Source: JAPUDQ01 sp049289035
GTDB lineage: Bacteria > Patescibacteriota > Saccharimonadia > Saccharimonadales > Saccharimonadaceae
Length of the DNA stretch: 26,965 nt
Assembly: GCA_049289035.1 (NCBI GenBank)
Contig: JBAQIV010000071.1
Location: 1 to 26,965 of the forward strand
Direction: 5' to 3'
In this document: positions 15,302-23,917 of the stretch, piece by piece
Numbering within the stretch: position 1 is the first letter of the stretch
Layout: the number at the start of each line of letters is the position of its first letter
Made by a program: the position numbers and the translations under genes
Notes under the pieces: generated by a model
Told to the model about the DNA's origin: nothing
Databases searched by the model: none
The model's input: the letters and a program-made list of their open reading frames with translations, nothing else

Positions 15302-15329
15302 TTGTTTAATCACTTCAATACGGTATGAT
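15302..15329 (+). promoter_or_regulatory. Promoter of pheA
   Basis: TTGTTT (15302-15307), 16-base spacer, TATGAT (15324-15329), ending 9 bases before the ATG; predicted leader 0-3 bases. A divergent TATAGT on the minus strand (15287-15292) may have served the broken phosphatase gene. Confidence 0.55.
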
Positions 15330-15338
15330 ACTAAGCGT

Positions 15339-16151
15339 ATGAAAATTGCGATACAAGGTCAAGCTGGTTCTTTCCATGACGCTGTGGCGCGACGGTTTTT
15401 TGGCGAGGGCATAGAACTAGTGTGCTGCGAGACATTTCATGAATTGTTCGTCTCGCTCAAAACTGGTAAGTCAGACCAAGCAGTTTGCGCCATCGAAAAC
15501 AGCCTATATGGCAGCATCGCCGACAACTATGACCTCCTCCTTCGCTACCGCTTCCCTATCGTGGGCGAGGCGGTCGAACACGTCCACCAAAACCTCATTT
15601 GCCTACCAGGCACCACATTAACAGATATAACTGAAGTGTATTCTCACCCCGTCGCCATCGACCAATGTCGTGAATGGCTCGAAAACAACCTGCCAGATGC
15701 CGAAGTCATAGAGCATCATGATACGGCTGGCGCGGTCGAATACGTCAAATCACTCGACAGCCCCTACGCCGCCGCCATTGCCGGTAAACAAGCTGCACTT
15801 CTGCACGATATGCCGATCCTTGTCCACGATATTGAAGACGAAACAACCAATCTCACCCGATTTTTTGTCCTCGACCCACACGGCAAATCTGTACAAAACG
15901 CCGACAAAGCCTCGCTTGTGCTCATCACCTCCCATGCTCCGGGCGCACTCTACCGCGCCCTCGGTGTCTTTGCCGGCCGTGGCGTCAACCTCACCAAGCT
16001 CGAATCCCGCCCTATCCGCGGCGAAGCGTTCAAATACCAGTTTTTCGTCGATGCCGAATGCAACGCGCCAACACTAGCAACCATCATAACCGAACTTAAC
16101 AGACAAGACTGCGCTGTCGTCACCCTCGGCCACTACCGTCCCGTTTCTTGA
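15339..16151 (+). CDS. pheA: Prephenate dehydratase PheA (monofunctional)
   Basis: Converts prephenate to phenylpyruvate in phenylalanine synthesis. With the ATG at 15339 it is 270 residues, the usual length for the monofunctional enzyme without chorismate mutase. Seen are AIQGQAGSFHDAVA (4-17), IENSLYGSI (52-60), YSHPVAIDQC (101-110), the catalytic motif TRF (173-175), and a C-terminal ACT domain with GALYRALGVF (202-211) and the Phe-binding ESRP motif (222-225). An intact allosteric domain suggests feedback control by phenylalanine. No other aromatic amino-acid gene is nearby. Translation is probably leaderless (TATGAT 9 bases upstream, no Shine-Dalgarno). The gene converges on the helicase gene across a perfect inverted repeat. 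Confidence 0.93.
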   Translation: MKIAIQGQAGSFHDAVARRFFGEGIELVCCETFHELFVSLKTGKSDQAVCAIENSLYGSIADNYDLLLRYRFPIVGEAVEHVHQNLICLPGTTLTDITEVYSHPVAIDQCREWLENNLPDAEVIEHHDTAGAVEYVKSLDSPYAAAIAGKQAALLHDMPILVHDIEDETTNLTRFFVLDPHGKSVQNADKASLVLITSHAPGALYRALGVFAGRGVNLTKLESRPIRGEAFKYQFFVDAECNAPTLATIITELNRQDCAVVTLGHYRPVS

Positions 16152-16240
16152 CGGTGCTTGAGATGACGCGAGCACTCTTATCTTCATCATACGATCGTGC
16201 GTCACAACCTACCGTACGCTGAATATAAAAAATGTTTATA

Positions 16241-16288
16241 AAATTTGTTTACTATTTTGTCGGATCCAACAAAATAGTAAACAAATTT
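16241..16288. terminator. Perfect 20-bp inverted repeat, likely bidirectional terminator
   Basis: 16241-16260 is an exact inverted copy of 16269-16288, with an 8-base loop containing GGATCC. The arms are AT-rich and end in T/A runs, so transcripts from both convergent genes (pheA and the helicase) would form a stem beside a U tract. The rest of the interval 16152-16337 shows no gene. Confidence 0.65.
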
Positions 16289-16337
16289 ATTTGGGATTCA
16301 GAGTTGCCAAATTTCAGCTTCGTGTAGTCGAAGAGCT

Positions 16338-17867
16338 TCAAGTCAGCACTATATCTTCCCCGAAATGCTTTTGCAATCGCAAGAGGATCGAGCGTTCGTG
16401 GCGACCAAATTTTTTACTCAGTGTTTTGAGGTCAGTACCGTTTTGAAATAGTGTTTTTAGTTCGGCGTCGTCTGTGTCGCTCCACGGGCGATAGGCGTTG
16501 GGGTGTTTTTCCCTCATTTTCTCTAATCTCTCCACCCAGCTAGAGGCTTTTTGGTCTTTGTCGGTGGCTTTTTTCACTTCGTCTTTGGCGCGTTTCATGG
16601 CTTTTTTGCGCAGGTGCTCAAACCGGGCATGGTCGTCGCAGGCCTTTTTACGCAGCGTTTCGTCAATCCGCAGTGCTTCTTCGCTGACACGTAACGCCAT
16701 GCGATTGATGCCGATGAGGCTCAACCCCTCAAGCGAACGCACACGACTGAGCGCGACATAGCCCATACCCTCCACAAATGCCCGACGCAAATCAATCCGT
16801 GCTGCATCGAGCGTCATGCCCTGGCTTTTATGCACCGTAATCGCATAGGCGAGCCGTAACGGGATCTGGGTCAGACCCGCGCGTTTTTTGTCACCGTCAC
16901 GTAGCTCCCAGGTATCGGGCCGCATAGTGACGGTTTTGCCGCTGCGAAACTCTACGATCGGGTAGTTGGTGAGCACATCAAACCCGACAACGGTACCGAG
17001 GCTACCGTTGACATATTTGCGCTCCGGACTGTTTTTGATGGCCATGACGAGAGCGCCGATTTTGAGCACGAGATTTTCCTGGGCCAAACACGAACGCTTG
17101 AGGCTCGCAACATAATTCTCAGCCCCAGTCGTGGTGGCGGCAAATTCACGCGCCTCACCCTCGAGACTGGCTAGTCGTGCAGTGTTAATACGATCGACAT
17201 CGACATTCACCGTATGGAGTTCTGTCACGCGTTCATCGTCTAGCTCTGCGCCAGTTCGTTCTAGTAGTTTTTCAGCGTGGCCACGGCGTATATCACCACG
17301 ACGAAGCGCATCGAGTATGTCCAGTAACACTTCATCTTCTTGGCGATGCTGTTCGCCGAGATAGCAAATCACAGGGTCAAGTTCTATCCACGCAGCGCTA
17401 CTAACTACAAAACTTCCCGAACGCGATTCATCACGATTGATCGGAGGTAGCTGAAAAAAATCACCGCACAATATGACCTGCATACCGCCAAACGGCCGTG
17501 GATCTTGCCGCACCACCCGCGCGACTTTGTCAACCATGTCGAGCCGGAAGTCATGTAGCATACTTACTTCGTCTATTATGAGTATGTCCGTCAGCTCAAT
17601 CGTATCACGCCGACTTTTGAGCAAATAGTCTTCAAAATCATCGGGCAGCATATCGTGCACGCCAATGCCTGCCCAGCTGTGGATGGTATTACCCCCAATA
17701 TGCGTGGCGGCGAGACCTGTCGTAGCTGTGACTGACACGTGCTTTTTGGCACGCTTGGCATCTCGAATAAACTGGTTCAGCACATATGTTTTACCTGACC
17801 CAGCAGGACCAGTCAAAAACACATGATGCCCCTCGTGCATAATTTCAAGTGCGAGCTGTTGGTCCAT
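16338..17867 (-). CDS. Pif1/RecD-type superfamily 1B helicase with C-terminal Myb/SANT-like helix-turn-helix
   Basis: ATP-driven 5'-3' DNA helicase family, 509 residues. The motifs are Walker A GPAGSGKT (20-27), TTGLAATHIGG (motif Ia), Walker B IIDE (97-100), GDFFQLPP (motif III, 135-142), and the C-terminal AITVHKSQGMTLD and YVALSRVRSLEGL (motifs V and VI). After a charged coiled-coil linker (about 400-455), the last 50 residues (WSDTDDAELKTLFQ...TLSKKFGRHERSILLRL) look like a Myb/SANT-type DNA-binding helix-turn-helix. It follows the 477-residue exported protein by 14 bases and so appears co-transcribed with envelope genes. It is closer to bacterial Pif1-like proteins than to RecD2, which has a longer N-terminus. 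Confidence 0.88.
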   Translation of the reverse strand: MDQQLALEIMHEGHHVFLTGPAGSGKTYVLNQFIRDAKRAKKHVSVTATTGLAATHIGGNTIHSWAGIGVHDMLPDDFEDYLLKSRRDTIELTDILIIDEVSMLHDFRLDMVDKVARVVRQDPRPFGGMQVILCGDFFQLPPINRDESRSGSFVVSSAAWIELDPVICYLGEQHRQEDEVLLDILDALRRGDIRRGHAEKLLERTGAELDDERVTELHTVNVDVDRINTARLASLEGEAREFAATTTGAENYVASLKRSCLAQENLVLKIGALVMAIKNSPERKYVNGSLGTVVGFDVLTNYPIVEFRSGKTVTMRPDTWELRDGDKKRAGLTQIPLRLAYAITVHKSQGMTLDAARIDLRRAFVEGMGYVALSRVRSLEGLSLIGINRMALRVSEEALRIDETLRKKACDDHARFEHLRKKAMKRAKDEVKKATDKDQKASSWVERLEKMREKHPNAYRPWSDTDDAELKTLFQNGTDLKTLSKKFGRHERSILLRLQKHFGEDIVLT

Positions 17868-17881
17868 TTTGTATATGCGTC

Positions 17882-19315
17882 CTAGCGCAGTAATGTCTCT
17901 AGTCGGGCAAGCAATGATTGTTCATAGGAACGCGTATCATCAAGTTTTTGACCAAGAGTTGCCGTCATGCTCCTCTCCTCATCCCAAATCACCCGTCGGC
18001 TTTGTAAGGCAATCTCAAGGCTTGGGGTTTTGCTATCGATTGCTTTTTCGGCAGCGATAAGTCGTGTGTAAATATCCTCCAGCTTCGTCAAATCACTTGC
18101 CAGATAATCTGGACGTGGCAGCGCTTTTACAAGTGCGAGTTTTATCTCGCCAACAGATTGTTTTTCGCCGGCGGCGCGCTTCATTTGAACACCTCCTGCA
18201 ACCACCAATGCTAACCGTCCACTAAAACTAGGGCTATACAAGCTACTGTCTTCACTCGGCGTCTCGAGTAAGATTGCGTCAGTTTGCACCTGCGCGATTG
18301 CCTTTTTCGTCTCGTTATCGACATTTGATGACTTTGCATACGCATCGAGCCAATGCCGTACCACCTGTCCTGCTGGGCCGGGTTTTAACTGACTATTTGC
18401 CGGTAGCGCTGCTTCTGCCCACGACACATATACCCCAGCCGCAGCACGAGATGATGCGTAGGGCTCATCGCGAGACGTGGCATCTTTACTGATTGTTTTG
18501 AGCGTATCGAGGCTGCGAGTAATCGCAGCTGTGCGTAGACTATCGACATATGCCACAACATCGGCCGACTCAGTCTCATCACGGCGCAATGCAGACTCGG
18601 TAAACATACAGTCTTTTCGAGCATTGGAGCGCGCATCGCCCTGCTCTTTGGATAGTTTTTGTTGACACTCTTGAATTGCGTCTTTGTATTTTTTTATATT
18701 TGCCACGTGTTCATCGACAAAACCTTGGACATAATTTGACGGTACACGCACCGCAGCTGCTTTAGTAGCGTATGTATCGACTGCCCTGAGTGACGAGGTG
18801 AGTTTTTCTAAAAAAGCTTCGCTTAACTGATTGTCGTCTATAGTAGTCGTATAGATTATTGTCGTTGTTTTGTTTAGGTATGTATCGTCAATTGCCATCA
18901 TGTCATAACGATACGGAGAGTATTGTTTCGTATACCATTGGTTTGTTGGAGTTTTTACGTCATCGGTATAGGTAGCATCGTAGATAATTGGTGAAAACGT
19001 CTCAATAAATGCTTGTGTAGCCGCGGCATGACGGTAGTCACTTGACCAGATGAACCCAAGTGGAAACGCCTGCAGCTTTGGCTTATTTGTCGTCAGTGCA
19101 GTTCGCACTGCTGCAATATCTTTAGCATCTGCAAGATTTGTCATGTACCGGTCGGCTTGCGACAGATAGTCGGTCGCCGCACTTTTACTCACAACGTAGA
19201 GGACACTATACGTAATACCGACCACGACGCAGGCCACAACGACCCATGTCCAGCGTGGTATACGATGCCGTATATTTTTATTGGTGCTGCTCGAAGATAC
19301 CTCGTCCATCGGCAT
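17882..19315 (-). CDS. Exported, membrane-anchored protein (477 aa), unrecognised
   Basis: No family recognised. A cytoplasmic N-terminus of about 20 polar residues is followed by one membrane helix (about 23-43, WTWVVVACVVVGITYSVLYVV) and a long, mainly helical extracytoplasmic region with many Thr, Asp and Ala and few Cys. Cys217 and Cys236 flank a charged helical stretch and could form a disulphide. The pattern resembles a signal anchor plus surface domain. The ATG at 19315 overlaps the stop of the excalibur gene as TGATG, so translation is probably coupled; another ATG lies at 19309. The helicase gene follows 14 bases later. Confidence 0.75.
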   Translation of the reverse strand: MPMDEVSSSSTNKNIRHRIPRWTWVVVACVVVGITYSVLYVVSKSAATDYLSQADRYMTNLADAKDIAAVRTALTTNKPKLQAFPLGFIWSSDYRHAAATQAFIETFSPIIYDATYTDDVKTPTNQWYTKQYSPYRYDMMAIDDTYLNKTTTIIYTTTIDDNQLSEAFLEKLTSSLRAVDTYATKAAAVRVPSNYVQGFVDEHVANIKKYKDAIQECQQKLSKEQGDARSNARKDCMFTESALRRDETESADVVAYVDSLRTAAITRSLDTLKTISKDATSRDEPYASSRAAAGVYVSWAEAALPANSQLKPGPAGQVVRHWLDAYAKSSNVDNETKKAIAQVQTDAILLETPSEDSSLYSPSFSGRLALVVAGGVQMKRAAGEKQSVGEIKLALVKALPRPDYLASDLTKLEDIYTRLIAAEKAIDSKTPSLEIALQSRRVIWDEERSMTATLGQKLDDTRSYEQSLLARLETLLR

Positions 19316-19863
19316 CAGCGCTCACAAGCTATGCCGTCACCATCGCGATCGAGTTTGGTACGGTACGATGGGTCAGACTTTGCGATATCAAACACACCGT
19401 CGTTGAACGCAGCTGTACAGTTTTCGTATTCTTTGCCGTTCGTTGGGTTGCTTGACGCTTGGCCTTTGACTTTGTCTTGCGCGCCGCGCGTCACCTGACC
19501 GTCGGTACTATCAACTGGTACCTGTGAATTAACATAGCCGAGGCCTGTGCCAAGCCATGCAACAGTAATGATGCTCAAAATAGCAAACGCCGGGCTCTTT
19601 TTAAAGCCTTCTGGGTCACGTGCCCACATGATAGCCATGATTGCGAGTGGAATAACCGGCAATACAATGAGCCACAACAGATAACCAATCACGATACGTT
19701 TAGTACGTGACCAGTTCTGGTAGTTATGCTTTGTAAATGGCAGGCGCGACAACAAATAGTCACCACCCCGCAAAAATATACCTTTGCGCTCACCGGGTGT
19801 CGTTACTGTTTGCTGTGTGTTACGGTTGGTTGATGTAGCCTGAACTCGTTGTGATTTAGCCAT
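19315..19863 (-). CDS. Two-TM protein with C-terminal excalibur calcium-binding domain
   Basis: Protein of 182 residues. After a basic N-terminus come two membrane helices (about 57-79 and 89-108), a short linker, and an excalibur domain in the last 40 residues (EYENCTAAFNDGVFDIAKSDPSY...KLDRDGDGIACER). The DxDxDG loop in LDRDGDGIACE binds calcium in this family, and the two Cys form the usual disulphide, so the domain should face outside. Excalibur domains are common in surface proteins of Gram-positive bacteria. The start has AGGAG 6-7 bases upstream. It opens an operon with the 477-residue protein and the helicase. Confidence 0.88.
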   Translation of the reverse strand: MAKSQRVQATSTNRNTQQTVTTPGERKGIFLRGGDYLLSRLPFTKHNYQNWSRTKRIVIGYLLWLIVLPVIPLAIMAIMWARDPEGFKKSPAFAILSIITVAWLGTGLGYVNSQVPVDSTDGQVTRGAQDKVKGQASSNPTNGKEYENCTAAFNDGVFDIAKSDPSYRTKLDRDGDGIACER

Positions 19864-19887
19864 GGTGTCTCCTGATTATTGTTGTTC

Positions 19888-19896
19888 ACTATACCA
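19888..19896 (-). promoter_or_regulatory. Extended -10 promoter before the excalibur gene
   Basis: Minus-strand TGG-TATAGT is an extended -10 with no good -35. The predicted start is about 17 bases before the ATG, leaving room for the AGGAG Shine-Dalgarno, so this unit is not leaderless. An inverted pair CAGATTT/AAATCTG (19912-19936 region) just upstream may end the preceding unit weakly. Confidence 0.4.
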
Positions 19897-19940
19897 TATT
19901 TTTCAGATTTAACATATCATTACGGCCCAAATCTGAAGCT

Positions 19941-20474
19941 CTACACGTCCCGTATTGGCTTTATGAGTCGTAAGTCTTCAATGACATACTTGCCGTCATC
20001 AAAGTCATAGCGTATCTCATGCTCTGCCAGAAAATAATCCCCGTGCGGCAACGTCTTATAGTATAGGTTTGCTTTTTTATAATGGTCGTGCGACGGTATA
20101 TCGCCAGCATAGATCATAACCTCGCGAGAGCCATGAGGCGGTAAGTCATGTCCGAGCGGACGCGTCTGGCCCAAGACCTCGCATTTTTCGACCCGAACGG
20201 GCATATCTGATTCATTTTGCACCACCACCCAGACCTCCATGTGATCTTCACCGTGGAGTTTAGGCTTGCAGTCCTCAAACGTAACTTCGGGGATAATTTT
20301 GTTGCCCGAAGCATCATACGCCAATGACTCGCCTTCTGGCTGGTTATTAGAAAAAGCGTTATCTGACTGAGGTGTTTGCCGTGCTATCGATGTATCTTGC
20401 GGAGCCGTATCAGTAGACTCTTGAAATACTGGCTGCCCTGCCGCTATCCGTTGTAGTGCCGTCCAAAATCCCAT
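19941..20474 (-). CDS. Cytoplasmic beta-rich protein (177 aa) paired with MMPL transporter, unrecognised
   Basis: No family recognised with confidence. It begins MGFWTALQRIAAGQPVFQ, a short amphipathic helix, followed by a polar, probably disordered stretch (about 20-58, Gln/Thr/Asn-rich). A compact beta-rich domain (about 60-177) alternates strands such as MEVWVVVQNES and SREVMIYAGDI, consistent with an immunoglobulin-like sandwich. There is no signal peptide or membrane span. The start has a strong Shine-Dalgarno (GGAGG) that begins at the MMPL stop codon; the two genes are 9 bases apart, so they are co-transcribed and the protein may act with the transporter. Confidence 0.7.
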   Translation of the reverse strand: MGFWTALQRIAAGQPVFQESTDTAPQDTSIARQTPQSDNAFSNNQPEGESLAYDASGNKIIPEVTFEDCKPKLHGEDHMEVWVVVQNESDMPVRVEKCEVLGQTRPLGHDLPPHGSREVMIYAGDIPSHDHYKKANLYYKTLPHGDYFLAEHEIRYDFDDGKYVIEDLRLIKPIRDV

Positions 20475-20483
20475 AGCTGCCTC

Positions 20484-22799
20484 CTATATGCGATCTTTTA
20501 ATTTACTTGGCCACCAGACAACCGAGCCAATGTCCTTGAATAGCGCTGGTACGAGCAACGACCGTACCACAATGGTATCAAGTAGCACGCCAAACGCGAC
20601 GATAAACGCCAGCTGGAACAAGAATAGTATCGGTATCACACCAAGCGCTGCAAATGTCGCCGCTAGTACAATGCCAGCACTCGTTATAACGCCACCCGTC
20701 ACAACAAGGCCTCGTATAATGCCTTTTTGTGTGCCGAGTTTGGTTGATTCTTCGCGAACGCGCGTCATTAAAAATATGTTGTAATCAATACCAAGCGCCA
20801 CCAGAAATACAAACCCGTACAATATCACACTTGGGTCTGCACCTGGGAATTTCCAGACATCATTAAACAACCACGCCGCTATGCCCAGACTAGCGCCAAA
20901 CGATAGTACGGTCGTAAGGAGCAGCAAAACTGGTGCGAGAATCGAACGCAGCAACATCATTAAAATTATCGTAATGGCGACGAGGACGATGGGAATGATG
21001 GTTTTTCGATCATGAATTGACGCAGTGTTCGTGTCGTATTGTACTGCCGTCGGCCCACCGACAAGGGCTGCACTATCGCGGCTCCGCACAAGCGTACGAA
21101 GACGCTGCACTGTGTCTTTGGCTGCTTGTGAATCAGGGGCGTCTTTGAGTGTTGCTTGGAGCAACACCGTACCGTCATAGGTCTTTGCAGCCGCATTTTT
21201 AAACGGATAGGCCTGGTCAACGACACTTTCAACAGACGGTATCTGCGATTTTATATTGTCGACAATGCTCGCCGCCGCGTACGGCCCGTATTGCGCCGCT
21301 AGCTCAGTTTCTTTGGCGGCCAAATCAGCATACTGTTGGTCAAATTTCTTTTGCACTTCTACTCGTATGTCCGATTTGATCGACTCGACTTGTTTGCCGA
21401 GTGGTTTAACGCCACTTGGCGAGTCGGTCGCCGTGACTGACACGCTATCGATACCACGATCGGTTTCAATCTCGCTGGCTAACTGCTCATGACCGAGTGC
21501 AGATGCAACAATCAAAACCGGACTACCCGACCCCGCCGGAAAATGCGTATCCAATTCGTCTTGACCGGCGCGCGCTTCTGAGTAACCAGTTATAAGACGG
21601 CTTTGCTCGACACCGTCAGCTCGCAGCTGAAAATAATGAAGTGATGCGGCCCCAAGTACAATGACGCATACAAGCCAGATTGGCCGCGGATAACGCGTCA
21701 CGAATTGTCCGACACGGTGCCACACGCCGCGTTCGAGTTTAGCGACGTGCTGTTTACGACTTGCTGCGTCGGCATTGGGTCGAACTGGCCAAAAGCTATT
21801 GCGGCCAAGACCGTAGAGTACCGACGGCAAAAATGTCAATGCCGAGAGCATAGCCATGACGATACCGATCGAGCCAACCGGACCAAGCGCCTTGTTTGAT
21901 GCAAGGTCGCTTAGCAGTAAGCACATGAGGCCAACGATAACTGTCCCACCACTCGCCACAATTGGTTCCCACGCACCGCGCAATGCCGCCTGTGTGGCAT
22001 CCCACTTCGAAGCATGAGCGTACAACTCCTCGCGATAGCGTGCAATATAAAGTAGCGAATAATCAGTCGCTGCGCCGATCACCAATATAAAGAGTATGCC
22101 TTGCACTTGCCCGTTGATCTGCACTATACCGTTTTTGGCCAGCAGCCACACCACAAATATGGCAGCCGTCAGTGCAAACATACTAGTAAGCAACACAACA
22201 ATCGGTAATAGTATGGAGCGATATACAATAATCAATATGACAAACACGACTGCCAGCGCGGTCAGCAACAATACCCCGTCAATCCCGCCAAATGCTGTTG
22301 TTAGATCTGCTGCAAAACCAGCCGGGCCAGTAATTTTGTACGTGACACTGTCGAGCTTGGGCTCATCGAGCGCTTTTCGCATAGCCTTTAGCACGTCTTT
22401 AATCTTCAGAGCGCTTTCGGTTTGCACGACAACCAGTCCGGCCTTTTTATCATGTGAAACCACGATTGGCGATACCTTGCCGACCACACCGTATGACTTT
22501 TCAAGTGCACTGCTCCGTGCATTGACTGCCGACGTTTCGGCGTCGTCCATCGTGCCATCGCGCGGCGTAAAGACAAGAATTGCCGGAATGGTTTTTTGAT
22601 CGCGAAACTTCGGCAATACATTGTTAACCTTCGTTGCTTCGGCGCTTCCAGGTAAAAATGCCGTAAGATCAACGTCAGAAACTTCACTGATTCGGCCAAA
22701 GTATGGCCCGCCAACACCAGCGACAGCAAACCATAGCGACACGAGCACCACCGGTATGGCAATGCGCAGCCACGTATGCGCTTGTATAAATTTTTTCAT
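20484..22799 (-). CDS. MMPL-family RND transporter
   Basis: Proton-driven exporter of the MMPL/YdfJ group, 771 residues, with the usual 2 x 6 membrane-helix layout: TM1 (about 10-30), an extracytoplasmic domain (31-172), TM2-6 (about 173-335), a second anchor near 375-390, a second porter domain (to about 595), and the last helices. The proton-relay Asp-Tyr pairs are present in both halves: ATDYS (D246-Y247) and GIDYN (about D672-Y673), each followed by an Arg/Glu-rich segment (RYREEL, RVREES). Substrates of this family are often lipids or glycolipids; none can be inferred here. A good Shine-Dalgarno (GGGAGG) precedes the ATG, and a TATACT lies 30-35 bases upstream. Confidence 0.92.
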   Translation of the reverse strand: MKKFIQAHTWLRIAIPVVLVSLWFAVAGVGGPYFGRISEVSDVDLTAFLPGSAEATKVNNVLPKFRDQKTIPAILVFTPRDGTMDDAETSAVNARSSALEKSYGVVGKVSPIVVSHDKKAGLVVVQTESALKIKDVLKAMRKALDEPKLDSVTYKITGPAGFAADLTTAFGGIDGVLLLTALAVVFVILIIVYRSILLPIVVLLTSMFALTAAIFVVWLLAKNGIVQINGQVQGILFILVIGAATDYSLLYIARYREELYAHASKWDATQAALRGAWEPIVASGGTVIVGLMCLLLSDLASNKALGPVGSIGIVMAMLSALTFLPSVLYGLGRNSFWPVRPNADAASRKQHVAKLERGVWHRVGQFVTRYPRPIWLVCVIVLGAASLHYFQLRADGVEQSRLITGYSEARAGQDELDTHFPAGSGSPVLIVASALGHEQLASEIETDRGIDSVSVTATDSPSGVKPLGKQVESIKSDIRVEVQKKFDQQYADLAAKETELAAQYGPYAAASIVDNIKSQIPSVESVVDQAYPFKNAAAKTYDGTVLLQATLKDAPDSQAAKDTVQRLRTLVRSRDSAALVGGPTAVQYDTNTASIHDRKTIIPIVLVAITIILMMLLRSILAPVLLLLTTVLSFGASLGIAAWLFNDVWKFPGADPSVILYGFVFLVALGIDYNIFLMTRVREESTKLGTQKGIIRGLVVTGGVITSAGIVLAATFAALGVIPILFLFQLAFIVAFGVLLDTIVVRSLLVPALFKDIGSVVWWPSKLKDRI

Positions 22800-22828
22800 C
22801 CAACCTCCCTGCTCTGTTTACTGTTTCT

Positions 22829-22834
22829 AGTATA
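22829..22834 (-). promoter_or_regulatory. Possible -10 element before the MMPL gene
   Basis: Minus-strand TATACT with no good -35. It would give a leader of about 22 bases carrying the GGGAGG Shine-Dalgarno. Confidence 0.3.
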
Positions 22835-22847
22835 CGATACTTACAGC

Positions 22848-23897
22848 CTATTTGCCTTTGCCACGAACATGCAACGTAACATACATGCCAACAACAAGAA
22901 CAACTGCTATACCACTTAGCAATACAATAGAGCTCTGTACGTCCGTCGCGTTTGCGCTAATGCCCATGCAGAGCGCAACGTATAGTGCCATTGCCACATA
23001 CACCCACACATTGATAGTCCGCCTAAGTCTTGCGCCTGCGGGTGCAATTGCCGCAACACTGGGGTCTACAACTCGTTCATCACGATAATTACGTCCCTGT
23101 TTTTGTAACTGTCCACCAAGCACATCGATCAGTCGCATGATTGCCTCTATGTTAGCTTGTTTGTCGAGTGCCAAGCGTAGTGGTATATAGATGTACATCT
23201 CATTGTCGACGATCTCAGCATCAATCGCCATACCGCAGTCCATAAATGCTGCCATGACATCGGGCGTAAAAAGATACAGCGCGTCAGTTTTGTATTCTCG
23301 CGGTGCATAGAGCGTGTAGTGCTCATCAAAACCACCTTCGAGTGACAATCGCTGTGAAGCGTCAAATGTGACCGGCAAATTTGAGCCCACAAACGAATTA
23401 TTACGCCGTCCATCGAGCACAATATGCGGCAACGCACGCGGCAATGTAAGTTTCACATACCCGATATAGTGCACAGTGGTGTTTTTGCCGCTCCCTGTCG
23501 TGTACTGATACGTACCAATTTCATACGGCGGTTGTGCATCGGCAAACACCAAGACTTCGTCAAGTACACGAGCTCTCCCAATGCTATACATTATGCCTTT
23601 GTAACCAGGGTCTTTCACTTTGTTGCGAAACCCAAGTCCGTTTGCAGCAGCCAGGCGACGGATACGAGCTACCCGCTTGGCTTGGACACGAAATGCAATG
23701 ATCAATAGAGCGCTAACTAGCAAAAGAAAACCAGCTATAAAATACCACGCGTCTGGCGCGGCCATATACGCAATCGCCGACCCGAGCACCACAAAAACCC
23801 CGCTTATACTCACTGTTGCACGATAATGTGGTAGCTCGACTGCCATCTCCGACTGCGTCACGGGTTGCGCAAGCGTACTGTAGTCAAGTTGTTTCAT
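22848..23897 (-). CDS. Four-TM protein (349 aa) of unknown function
   Basis: Two N-terminal membrane helices (about 31-49 and 52-70), a soluble central domain of about 220 residues, and two C-terminal helices (about 296-316 and 322-342). The central domain contains YEIGTYQYTTGSGKN, LPHIVLDGRRNNSFVGSNLP, QRLSLEGGFDEHYTLYAP and LYLFTPDVMAAFMD. I recall similar hypothetical proteins in Actinobacteria and Saccharibacteria, with no known function. A TATAGT ends 8 bases before the ATG and there is no Shine-Dalgarno, suggesting a leaderless message. The gene lies 20 bases after the deacetylase stop. Confidence 0.75.
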   Translation of the reverse strand: MKQLDYSTLAQPVTQSEMAVELPHYRATVSISGVFVVLGSAIAYMAAPDAWYFIAGFLLLVSALLIIAFRVQAKRVARIRRLAAANGLGFRNKVKDPGYKGIMYSIGRARVLDEVLVFADAQPPYEIGTYQYTTGSGKNTTVHYIGYVKLTLPRALPHIVLDGRRNNSFVGSNLPVTFDASQRLSLEGGFDEHYTLYAPREYKTDALYLFTPDVMAAFMDCGMAIDAEIVDNEMYIYIPLRLALDKQANIEAIMRLIDVLGGQLQKQGRNYRDERVVDPSVAAIAPAGARLRRTINVWVYVAMALYVALCMGISANATDVQSSIVLLSGIAVVLVVGMYVTLHVRGKGK

Positions 23898-23905
23898 ATA
23901 CTACT

Positions 23906-23911
23906 ACTATA
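23906..23911 (-). promoter_or_regulatory. -10 element of the four-TM protein gene
   Basis: Minus-strand TATAGT ends 8 bases before the ATG at 23897, in the short gap after the deacetylase gene. The -35 region is weak. Confidence 0.4.
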
Positions 23912-23917
23912 CACTTC

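Noticed and set aside
22096..22599. 167-codon plus-strand ORF inside the MMPL gene
   Set aside because: Antisense shadow of transporter sequence with intact family motifs.
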